Below the pieces are notes generated by a model that had not been told where the DNA came from, did not search any database, and saw only the letters and a list, made by a program, of their open reading frames with translations. Shown here piece after piece: positions 1-6,576 of a DNA stretch of 13,562 nt. Every line of letters starts with the position of its first letter. Position 1 is the first letter of the stretch. The translations under genes were made by a program, and so were the position numbers. Origin of the DNA: 2-12-FULL-41-16 sp964473715 (GTDB taxonomy: Bacteria > Patescibacteriota > Patescibacteriia > Magasanikbacterales > UBA922). The stretch covers positions 1-13,562 of the forward strand of contig CAYYQC010000024.1 of the NCBI GenBank assembly GCA_964473715.1, given 5' to 3'.

Positions 1-73
1 TGTCTTCAGACAATTCTGAGCCCAAAAGACCCCGAACATCATAGGCTTTAAAAATATGGGCTGGAAATGGCAT
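1..73 (-). CDS. Phosphomannomutase/phosphoglucomutase family, N-terminal fragment
   Basis: Reading the minus strand from an ATG at 73-71 gives 24 codons that run off the left edge of the window. They begin MPFPAHIFKAYDVRG and continue LLGSELSED. The motif F-K-A-Y-D-V-R-G, followed shortly by an E-L pair, is the N-terminal signature of the alpha-D-phosphohexomutase family, which interconverts hexose 6-phosphates and 1-phosphates in the cytoplasm to supply sugar nucleotides for surface polysaccharide. The phosphoserine loop, metal-binding loop and sugar-specificity loop lie outside the window, so mannose versus glucose preference cannot be decided. The gene diverges from the clpC-like operon and has a strong-looking promoter of its own. 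No Shine-Dalgarno sequence precedes the ATG. Confidence 0.82.
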   Translation of the reverse strand, partial: MPFPAHIFKAYDVRGLLGSELSED

Positions 74-100
74 ACCCTAGGAAAAATTAAGGAAATTAAG

Positions 101-106
101 TATACT
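101..106 (+). promoter_or_regulatory. Possible -10 box for the rightward operon
   Basis: TATACT at 101-106 matches the -10 consensus at five of six positions and would place a start near 113, about 32 bases upstream of the clpC-like ATG. TATAAA at 114-119 is a competing candidate. Neither has a recognisable -35 box at 16-18 bases. This is the only room for a promoter in front of nine closely packed genes, but the element itself is weakly supported. Confidence 0.3.
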
Positions 107-109
107 GCC

Positions 110-138
110 ATTGTATAAAGCTACTCCTCAAATGTCAA
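110..138 (-). promoter_or_regulatory. Sigma70-type promoter for the leftward phosphohexomutase gene
   Basis: On the minus strand there is a perfect -35 box TTGACA (138 to 133) and, 17 bases on, a -10 box TACAAT (115 to 110) matching the consensus at five of six positions. Transcription would begin near 103, leaving a leader of about 30 bases before the ATG at 73. The -35 box lies only seven bases from the clpC-like start codon at 145, so the two divergent transcription units share this short control region. Confidence 0.62.
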
Positions 139-144
139 AATTCT

Positions 145-2688
145 ATGACCCCGCAAAAACTTTTGGATAATTTTTCTACCCACCTTAAAAATGTCATTGC
201 TCGCGCAATTTCTTGGGCTAATGATGCTAAAATTCCTCAAGTCGAACCGCTTCATCTTTTTGTTGGCCTCACCGAGGAGCCTGGTTCAGTAGCTGCGGAA
301 ATTTTGCAAAAAAATAATTTTCCTTTGCTGGAATTTAAGCGGTCTTTGGCTGACCGTAAAGGTGTCTCTAATAATGACGAAGGTAAACCAGCTTTACCAG
401 ATCTAGGACCAGCGGCTAGTAAAGTAATTGAACGCTCACTTCTACTCGCTTTTGAACGTGGGCATAGTTATATTGGAACCGAACATTTATTACTCGCTCT
501 TTTGGAAAATCCAGATCAGCCCATGACTGAACTTTTTAAGGCTCTAAAGGTTGAGTTGGCGGACCTTAAAAAAATTGTTTCTAATTCTTTAGAAACCAGT
601 GGCCAAAGCGCCAGTATTGATGCCATGATTGAAACCATGGATAATTTAGCCGCTGAAGCGGCGGAAAATGAATCTGAACCCCATGACCACGGCTCAAGCT
701 CCCCTGCCCCAAAAGGCAAAAAAAGTGGGACTGAAAACGCGGTTGGTTATTTTACCGTAAATTTAACTGATAGCGCAGTTGAGAAAAAATTAGACCCAGT
801 CATTGGCCGTGACAATGAAATTAATCGGGTGATCAATATTTTGTCGCGCCGAACAAAAAATAATCCAGTTTTAATTGGTGAGCCAGGCGTAGGTAAAACC
901 GCGATTGTAGAAGGCTTAGCCAAACGCATTCGCGCTGGTGACGTGCCCGATATTTTGCGCCGTAAAAAAATTCTTTCACTTGACCTCACTCTCATGATTG
1001 CGGGTACCATTTACCGCGGTGAATTTGAATCAAGACTCAAACAAGTGATTGATGAATTATCTCACAGCCCTGATTGTATTTTATTTATAGATGAATTGCA
1101 CACAATTATTGGGGCCGGCTCCAATCAAGGTACTTTGGACGCGGCCAATATTCTCAAACCTGCGCTGGCTCGCGGACAATTACATTGCATTGGCGCCACC
1201 ACATACGATGAATATAAAAAATACATTGCTTCTGACGCGGCACTGGAACGTCGTTTCCAACCTGTCATGGTCGCAGAACCCACCAAAGTACAAACCGTAG
1301 CCATTTTAGCTGGGATTAAAAAATATTATGAAGAATTTCATAATGTGATTATTACACCCGAAGCTCTGGAAAAAGCCGTTGAACTCAGTAGTAAATACAT
1401 TCATGATTCTTATCAACCAGACAAATCCATTGACCTTTTAGACGAAGCTTCAGCGGCAGTAAAAGTGCGCAATCATAAAAACCCAAGCGCGAAAAAATCT
1501 ATTGCCCTAGAAAATCAACTGAGGGAAACTGAAGAAAAAAAAGACAAGGCCATGATAGAAAAAAATACACGTTCAGCTAATAAATATAAAAAACAAATTA
1601 TTAAATTGGAGAAAGAATTAAAAAAACTAGAAGAGCAAAACACTAAAAAAATTAAACCAAGTCGCGTTGATGCTGAAGCAATTACCAATAGTCTTGCTTC
1701 GCGCCTTGGCATTGACCCAAGTATTTTAGCCACTGATGAATGGGAGACTTTAGACAAGTTAGCTAAAGTTTTACCAGAAAAAATTATTGGTCAAACCCAG
1801 GTGATTAATGAAATTATTCGCACTCTTAAAGAACGATATTTAGGCCTTGGACACAGTGGCAAGCCACTCGCCTCTTTCTTATTTGTTGGACCGAGCGGTG
1901 TGGGTAAAACCGAAATGGCCAAAATTTTAGCTGAAGAATTGTATCATGATCCAAACGCACTCATTAAACTAGATATGAGTGAATTTGGTGAAAGCCATAG
2001 TGTAGCCAAATTACTCGGCTCCCCGGCTGGTTATATTGGATACAAAGACCGGAATAAATTATTTGATGAATTGCGCCGTCGCCCATATTCAGTAGTAGTT
2101 TTTGATGAAATTGATAAAGCACACCCCGATGTACGGAAATTATTATTGCAAATTTTAGATGAAGGTGAACTAACCGAAGGTGGTGGTAAAAAAGTTCATT
2201 TCAATCATGCCATAATTATTCTCACCGCAAATATTGGCTCTTCATTATTTAAATCCAGTGGAATTGGTTTCGGTAGTCAAGGACCAAATACCATCAAAGC
2301 TGATGCTGTGCCTATCGAAATTGATAAAAAAGTACGGCAAGCTGTGAAAGATGAACTGGGTTCAGCCATTGTGAGCCGCCTTGATACTACCTGCGTATTC
2401 TCTCCTCTTACCCACGACCATATTGAATCAATTATTCGCAAAGAAATTGAGCGAATCAGTGGCGCGCTTGCCATTGCACAATCATTATCTATTACCGCTG
2501 ATAAAAATATTATTTCTATTCTGGCGCAAGAAACATTTAATCCAGATCTTGGTGCCCGTCCTGTGCAAAAACGCATTGAACGCTTATTACCTGAATTAGT
2601 GGTAGAAATGCTTCGTAAAACCATTGCCAGCCGCCGCAAATCCCGTTACGCTCTAACCCGCGAACAGGAACACTATGTCCTCCGATGA
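145..2688 (+). CDS. clpC: ClpC-like AAA+ unfoldase
   Basis: This 847-aa Hsp100 protein has two ATPase rings and a full-length ClpC-type plan. Two Clp N-domain repeats occupy about residues 5-57 and 85-135. The first ATPase domain has Walker A GEPGVGKT at 245-252 and Walker B LFIDEL at 313-318. A short charged coiled coil at about 455-505 is the size of a ClpC middle domain, clearly shorter than that of ClpB. The second ATPase domain has GPSGVGKT at 582-589 and Walker B VVVFDEID from 650. I707-G708-F709 sits where ClpC and ClpX carry the ClpP-docking loop, so it probably feeds ClpP in the cytoplasm; no clpP is in the window. The C-terminal GARPV is the usual sensor-2 region. One oddity is that the usual FRPE...NR stretch of the second ring reads LGSAIVSR, keeping R745. 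No Shine-Dalgarno precedes the ATG. The end overlaps the next gene by 14 bases. ClpB or ClpE are less likely alternatives. Confidence 0.93.
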   Translation: MTPQKLLDNFSTHLKNVIARAISWANDAKIPQVEPLHLFVGLTEEPGSVAAEILQKNNFPLLEFKRSLADRKGVSNNDEGKPALPDLGPAASKVIERSLLLAFERGHSYIGTEHLLLALLENPDQPMTELFKALKVELADLKKIVSNSLETSGQSASIDAMIETMDNLAAEAAENESEPHDHGSSSPAPKGKKSGTENAVGYFTVNLTDSAVEKKLDPVIGRDNEINRVINILSRRTKNNPVLIGEPGVGKTAIVEGLAKRIRAGDVPDILRRKKILSLDLTLMIAGTIYRGEFESRLKQVIDELSHSPDCILFIDELHTIIGAGSNQGTLDAANILKPALARGQLHCIGATTYDEYKKYIASDAALERRFQPVMVAEPTKVQTVAILAGIKKYYEEFHNVIITPEALEKAVELSSKYIHDSYQPDKSIDLLDEASAAVKVRNHKNPSAKKSIALENQLRETEEKKDKAMIEKNTRSANKYKKQIIKLEKELKKLEEQNTKKIKPSRVDAEAITNSLASRLGIDPSILATDEWETLDKLAKVLPEKIIGQTQVINEIIRTLKERYLGLGHSGKPLASFLFVGPSGVGKTEMAKILAEELYHDPNALIKLDMSEFGESHSVAKLLGSPAGYIGYKDRNKLFDELRRRPYSVVVFDEIDKAHPDVRKLLLQILDEGELTEGGGKKVHFNHAIIILTANIGSSLFKSSGIGFGSQGPNTIKADAVPIEIDKKVRQAVKDELGSAIVSRLDTTCVFSPLTHDHIESIIRKEIERISGALAIAQSLSITADKNIISILAQETFNPDLGARPVQKRIERLLPELVVEMLRKTIASRRKSRYALTREQEHYVLR

Positions 2689-3004
2689 AAAAAATTACGC
2701 GTATAAATGGGCCAAAGCACAGAATGCTCGGTCTACTTTTATTTCTGCCAAATCAGCACCAATCAAAGAAGAAGAGGTAGCTGAAGAAATGATTTTTTGG
2801 AAAAAAAAATTATTAAATGCTCCATTTGAAAATAGAGAGAAAATTATTGATAAACTCATTGACCTACGCGCCAAACAAACCATGGCTTTTATTGAAAACG
2901 CGCACGTAAACAGTGAGCCACTTACTGAGAAAAAAATCAATCAGGCGATTGAACATTATTATATTGATTGCATACGGCTCATAGCCGCGGCTAAACGCTT
3001 ATAA
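2675..3004 (+). CDS. Small helical protein of unknown function, coupled to the ClpC-like gene
   Basis: This is a 109-aa soluble, strongly charged protein that looks almost entirely helical. It has no signal peptide, membrane segment or cysteine-rich site, and I do not recognise the family. A basic/aromatic stretch FWKKKLL near residue 41 is followed by amphipathic helices such as KIIDKLIDLRAKQ. Its ATG overlaps the last 14 bases of the unfoldase gene, and AGGA lies a few bases upstream, making this the only start in the operon with even a partial Shine-Dalgarno sequence. Translation is probably coupled to the unfoldase. Small helical proteins beside Clp ATPases are sometimes substrate adaptors, so an adaptor role is a reasonable guess from position alone. 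Nothing in the sequence proves it. Confidence 0.8.
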   Translation: MSSDEKNYAYKWAKAQNARSTFISAKSAPIKEEEVAEEMIFWKKKLLNAPFENREKIIDKLIDLRAKQTMAFIENAHVNSEPLTEKKINQAIEHYYIDCIRLIAAAKRL

Positions 3005-3005
3005 C

Positions 3006-4664
3006 ATGGCTGCACCTGCTTTTAAATCAGACCCTAATCTTAAACCACTCAGTGATTCACTCCGAGGGTCTTTGGATAGCCAAACGGGAAAAATTAGTAA
3101 TGCTTTAGAAAAAGCCTTGGGTGCCAGCGGCGTGCATGGTGAAGGTTTTAAAAAAATAAAAGATAAACTTCAAGATATTGGTGAAGAAATGGCTCAAGTT
3201 GTTGCCGGAGAAATAAGTGCGAGCGAAAACCTTAGTGATGCTTTAAATTTAGGAATATTAGCAGCACTTAGCGAAGGTGCAGCCAATGAAGATATTGAAA
3301 ACGCGCTTCAAGAAAATGCCGCGGCTGAAGCTCTAAAAAATCAAGCCATTGATGATTTTGGAAAATCTGCTTTACCTGATCCAGAAGAATTAGCCAAACA
3401 AGAAGCATTAAAAGATGCCATCGGTGAAAACGCAGTTGCCGCCAATGACAATGTAGAACCACCTAAAGAACCAACAGTGCCTCGTGACCGCATGCAAGCA
3501 GGTATGGATCGTGCCAAAGAAAAATCTGAAGCTGCTAAACAGGATGCACTTAAACCAAACGCGCTTGATAATACCAAAGCAGCAAATGATAATACTGAAT
3601 CTGAGATAAAACCAGAACCAGCCACAGTTGATAATCGTTTACCTACCACTAGTGGAGAACCAAACCAAAACCAAGCCGAGCCAACACCAAATACTGAGTC
3701 CCAAACTAACCAATCACAACCAACCTCAGTGCCACCAACACCCTCACAAGAACCCCCTCCAGATGAAACTAAAAAACCTGAAGAAGAGACCAATAAAAAT
3801 AATAAACCACTAGAAGAAAACAAAGAAGAATCTAAACCAGTTGGAGAAAACAAAAATACAGAACCAACCGCTGAACCTGAAAAACCTGAGGCCGATAAAA
3901 AGACTGAAACTCCAGAAGAAAAAGAAGAAGCAGAACAAGCGGAAAAAGCTGAAGAAGAATCTAAAAAAATAGACCAAGCCCTTGATGGTGCTGGCATGCC
4001 TCTTGTAGATACTGATGAGGATAATCCAATGCTCCCAAAAAAATCTAATGAGGAACAGGCCAGAGAAAAAGAAGCACAAACTGACAATAATGGACCAGAC
4101 GAAGGTGAAGACTCCCCTGAAGGACAAAATGAACAGCCACCAGAGCAAGGCACTCCACAACAAGGGCCAGAACGTGGTAGAATAATGCAGGGGTTCAATT
4201 CTTTGCGCAATCGTAATCGACTCAAAGAAATTGACCAAGAAACGCAACAACTGCAAACTGACATGAATAGCAACAGAAAAAAAATAAATGAGATTAATAA
4301 AAAAATAGAGCCTGAAGAAAAAAAGATTAAAAAATTAGAAAGATTAAATAAGATTTTAAAAATTATTGTTCCAATTTTATTCGTACTATCAATAGTACTC
4401 AGCTTATTTAGTTTAGTGTTAGGATGGGTACTCGTCTTATTACCAGGCCTCTCTACCGCCGCATCATTTGCCCACAAATATCTTAAAAAAATTAGAAAGA
4501 AAAATGAAGAAGAAATTAAAAAATTAAAAGATGAAATAGAAAAACCACTTGATGAACGAGCTGCTGAATATAAAAAATTAAAAGCCAACACAAAAGAACT
4601 AGAAAATCTGGCTCGTGAACGCTTTAGATTAAAAAATCAATCACTTACTGGAAGAAACGCTTAA
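3006..4664 (+). CDS. Low-complexity, coiled-coil protein with a membrane hairpin; function unknown
   Basis: This is a 552-aa protein without a signal peptide. Residues 1 to about 150 are Ala/Glu-rich and helical. Residues of about 155-390 are a very low-complexity tract dominated by Glu, Lys, Pro, Asn, Gln and Thr, probably disordered. A charged coiled coil covers about 400-448, followed by about 37 hydrophobic residues (about 450-487) with LGW and LPG turns in the middle that could be a hairpin of two membrane helices, and then a second charged coiled coil to about 540. If the hairpin is real, both long arms lie on the same side, most likely the cytoplasm because there is no export signal and the flanks are rich in Lys. 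Only one base separates it from the gene upstream and nine from the propeller gene downstream. It could be a scaffold or tether between cytoplasm and membrane. No enzyme motif is visible. Confidence 0.85.
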   Translation: MAAPAFKSDPNLKPLSDSLRGSLDSQTGKISNALEKALGASGVHGEGFKKIKDKLQDIGEEMAQVVAGEISASENLSDALNLGILAALSEGAANEDIENALQENAAAEALKNQAIDDFGKSALPDPEELAKQEALKDAIGENAVAANDNVEPPKEPTVPRDRMQAGMDRAKEKSEAAKQDALKPNALDNTKAANDNTESEIKPEPATVDNRLPTTSGEPNQNQAEPTPNTESQTNQSQPTSVPPTPSQEPPPDETKKPEEETNKNNKPLEENKEESKPVGENKNTEPTAEPEKPEADKKTETPEEKEEAEQAEKAEEESKKIDQALDGAGMPLVDTDEDNPMLPKKSNEEQAREKEAQTDNNGPDEGEDSPEGQNEQPPEQGTPQQGPERGRIMQGFNSLRNRNRLKEIDQETQQLQTDMNSNRKKINEINKKIEPEEKKIKKLERLNKILKIIVPILFVLSIVLSLFSLVLGWVLVLLPGLSTAASFAHKYLKKIRKKNEEEIKKLKDEIEKPLDERAAEYKKLKANTKELENLARERFRLKNQSLTGRNA

Positions 4665-4673
4665 AAAAATATT

Positions 4674-5924
4674 ATGGATCGAAAACGCTTACTCATGATT
4701 ATCGCTTTTGTCCTCTTTTCCGTAGGCATGGCTTATGCGATTTATTATGTTTTTTTTCGCACGGCTCCAGAACCAGTTTTTGATGGTGGTACAAACACCA
4801 CTGACACCAACAGTGGCGGATCTTTTCCTACTGGAGGCGGAGCACAAACCGGCACTGGGACTGGCACCACCCTACCTAATACTAGCGGCAGCACTGGTAA
4901 TAACACAGGTTCAGGCACAGGTATAGTTACTTTAAATCCAATCGCTGATAATCCAAATTTTACTCCTGAACGACTTACTCAAGTAATTGACCGCAAAGTT
5001 ATTGGTGTAAATACTAATCTTGATACTAAATTTTACAATACTCAAGACGGAAAATTTTATAGACTTAATAGCAGTGGTGTTCCTGAACCAATTTCTGATC
5101 AAGTATTTTTTAATGTCCAAAATGTTACTTGGTCGCCCCAAAATAATTCTTCCATTATTGAATACCCCGATGGTTCAAATATTTATTATAATTTTGACAC
5201 CAAAGAACAAGTTACCCTACCACGCCACTGGGAAGGATTTTCTTTTTCTCCAGGCGGTGAGCAAATGGCAGCCAAAAGCGTGGGCTTGGCCCCAGAAAAT
5301 CGCTGGCTTATTAGTGCGAACCCAGATGGTAGTAGTATTCGATTAGTTGAACCAATGGGCGTAAATGATAAAAAAGTTACCGTAGATTGGTCACCAAATC
5401 GCCAAGTATTAGCTTTTTCTCGTACCGGCGAAGCTTTGGGTGATGACCGCCAACAAATATTATTGATTGGTCAAAATCATGAAAATTTTAAAGGCTTAGT
5501 GGTAGAAGGTCGCGGCTTAGAAACTAAATGGTCAAAAGAAGGTACTAAATTATTGCACAGTGTGTACAGTGCAAACAGTGATTTTAAACCAGAATTATGG
5601 ATTGTAGATGCTACACCAGACACAGTGGGTGGTAATCGCAAACTTCTTAATGTGGCCACTTGGGCCAGCAAATGTGCCATGGCTGATGAACGCTTTGTAT
5701 ATTGTGGCGTACCAGATAAATTAGATACTGGCGCAGGTTTTGCACCACTTATTGCCAATAGCACTCCTGATCATTTATACCGCATAGATACTGTCACTGG
5801 GCTCAAAACTGAAATCCCACTTGATTCAGTGCATACCATTGATACTATTACTGTCAGTCCAGATGGAAATTCATTATTATTTACTGATAAAAATCAATCT
5901 GGTTTGTATAAAATAATTTTGTAG
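4674..5924 (+). CDS. Membrane-anchored six-blade WD40-like (PD40/TolB-type) beta-propeller
   Basis: This is a 416-aa exported protein. A basic start (MDRKRLL) and a hydrophobic helix at about residues 7-28 act as signal anchor. A Gly/Thr/Ser/Asn-rich spacer (about 38-88) holds the domain away from the membrane. From about residue 150 there are six repeats of the PD40 pattern, with cores VTWSP, FSFSPGGE, VDWSP, TKWSKEG, a cysteine-bearing fifth blade, and VSPDGNSLLF, each followed by a strand pattern such as LWIVDA or LYRIDT. The fifth blade has C334 and C344 in a C-x9-C arrangement that could form a strand-to-strand disulfide. Propellers of this kind usually bind proteins or glycans rather than catalyse. 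It lies upstream of the thiol oxidoreductase and the first wall-hydrolase chimera, and a shorter relative (8915-9592) precedes the second chimera. No Shine-Dalgarno sequence is present. Confidence 0.87.
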   Translation: MDRKRLLMIIAFVLFSVGMAYAIYYVFFRTAPEPVFDGGTNTTDTNSGGSFPTGGGAQTGTGTGTTLPNTSGSTGNNTGSGTGIVTLNPIADNPNFTPERLTQVIDRKVIGVNTNLDTKFYNTQDGKFYRLNSSGVPEPISDQVFFNVQNVTWSPQNNSSIIEYPDGSNIYYNFDTKEQVTLPRHWEGFSFSPGGEQMAAKSVGLAPENRWLISANPDGSSIRLVEPMGVNDKKVTVDWSPNRQVLAFSRTGEALGDDRQQILLIGQNHENFKGLVVEGRGLETKWSKEGTKLLHSVYSANSDFKPELWIVDATPDTVGGNRKLLNVATWASKCAMADERFVYCGVPDKLDTGAGFAPLIANSTPDHLYRIDTVTGLKTEIPLDSVHTIDTITVSPDGNSLLFTDKNQSGLYKIIL

Positions 5925-5925
5925 T

Positions 5926-6573
5926 ATGGGGATAAAAAAAATGGCTTTAGTTTTCATTCCCGCGCTCCTTTTTTTGGGTTTAGTGCTTTTTATTGAAATT
6001 CTTCATTACGAACCACAATTCCCCAAACCAAAAGAAACAGCCAATGATTTTACTATTCCCATTTTACCAGATGATCCAATTCTTGGTGTAAAGCGAGCTG
6101 GTAAAACCGTAATTACTTTTGGTGATTTTAGTTGTTCAAATTGCCAAGTATATCATGAGGTATTTAAACAATTGATTGCCAAACATCCTACGGCCGTTCG
6201 TATTGTATGGAAAGGTTTGCCCGTTACTCGTTTTCCATACCCAAGTGAACCTGCCCTACTTCATGGATATTGTGCGGCTTCACAAGGAAAATTTAATGAA
6301 TTTAGTGAAATTGCCTTTGCACATCGCGATAATTTATCTGACACCAGTTTGGCAACGCTAGTAAGTACCATGAACTTAGACAAAGAAGATTTAGCGGCTT
6401 GTGTGGCCAGCCAAGAAGCTACTCAGCATTTGGAAAATAACAAAGCAATAGCCAATGCCTTAAATATTCAATCTGTGCCTATTTTTTTCATCAATGATGA
6501 ACAGGTTGAAGTTTCTCCGACAGTTGAAGCTTGGGAAGCAGCCTTGGGTTTCACTACTTCCACCACTCCATAA
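5926..6573 (+). CDS. Exported DsbA-like thiol-disulfide oxidoreductase
   Basis: This is a 215-aa protein anchored or exported by an N-terminal hydrophobic segment (about residues 6-27). A thioredoxin fold follows: strand VITFGDFSC, active-site motif C70-S71-N72-C73, a helical insertion of DsbA type, and the cis-proline region SVPIFFIN with P185. The family forms or isomerises disulfides in exported proteins on the outer face of the membrane. The dipeptide between the cysteines is Ser-Asn rather than Pro-His, so its redox strength cannot be assumed. Its likely clients are next door, since the downstream chimeras carry many conserved cysteines and both propellers have a C-x9-C motif. A membrane partner to reoxidise it (DsbB or VKOR type) is not in the window. 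The gene starts one base after the propeller stop codon, without a Shine-Dalgarno sequence. Confidence 0.9.
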   Translation: MGIKKMALVFIPALLFLGLVLFIEILHYEPQFPKPKETANDFTIPILPDDPILGVKRAGKTVITFGDFSCSNCQVYHEVFKQLIAKHPTAVRIVWKGLPVTRFPYPSEPALLHGYCAASQGKFNEFSEIAFAHRDNLSDTSLATLVSTMNLDKEDLAACVASQEATQHLENNKAIANALNIQSVPIFFINDEQVEVSPTVEAWEAALGFTTSTTP

Positions 6574-6576
6574 AAT

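Noticed and set aside
2675..2702. TGA read as an amino acid (as in Gracilibacteria and relatives)
   Set aside because: The unfoldase ends at TGA after a normal ClpC length, and none of the nine complete genes contains an in-frame TGA, so the standard code is sufficient.
3341..4591. Long open frame of 416 codons on the minus strand opposite the 552-aa gene
   Set aside because: Its product is a Ser/Phe/Leu/Gly-rich string that mirrors the Glu/Lys/Pro low-complexity tract of the plus-strand gene. No domain, start context or neighbour supports it; the long open frame arises from biased codons.
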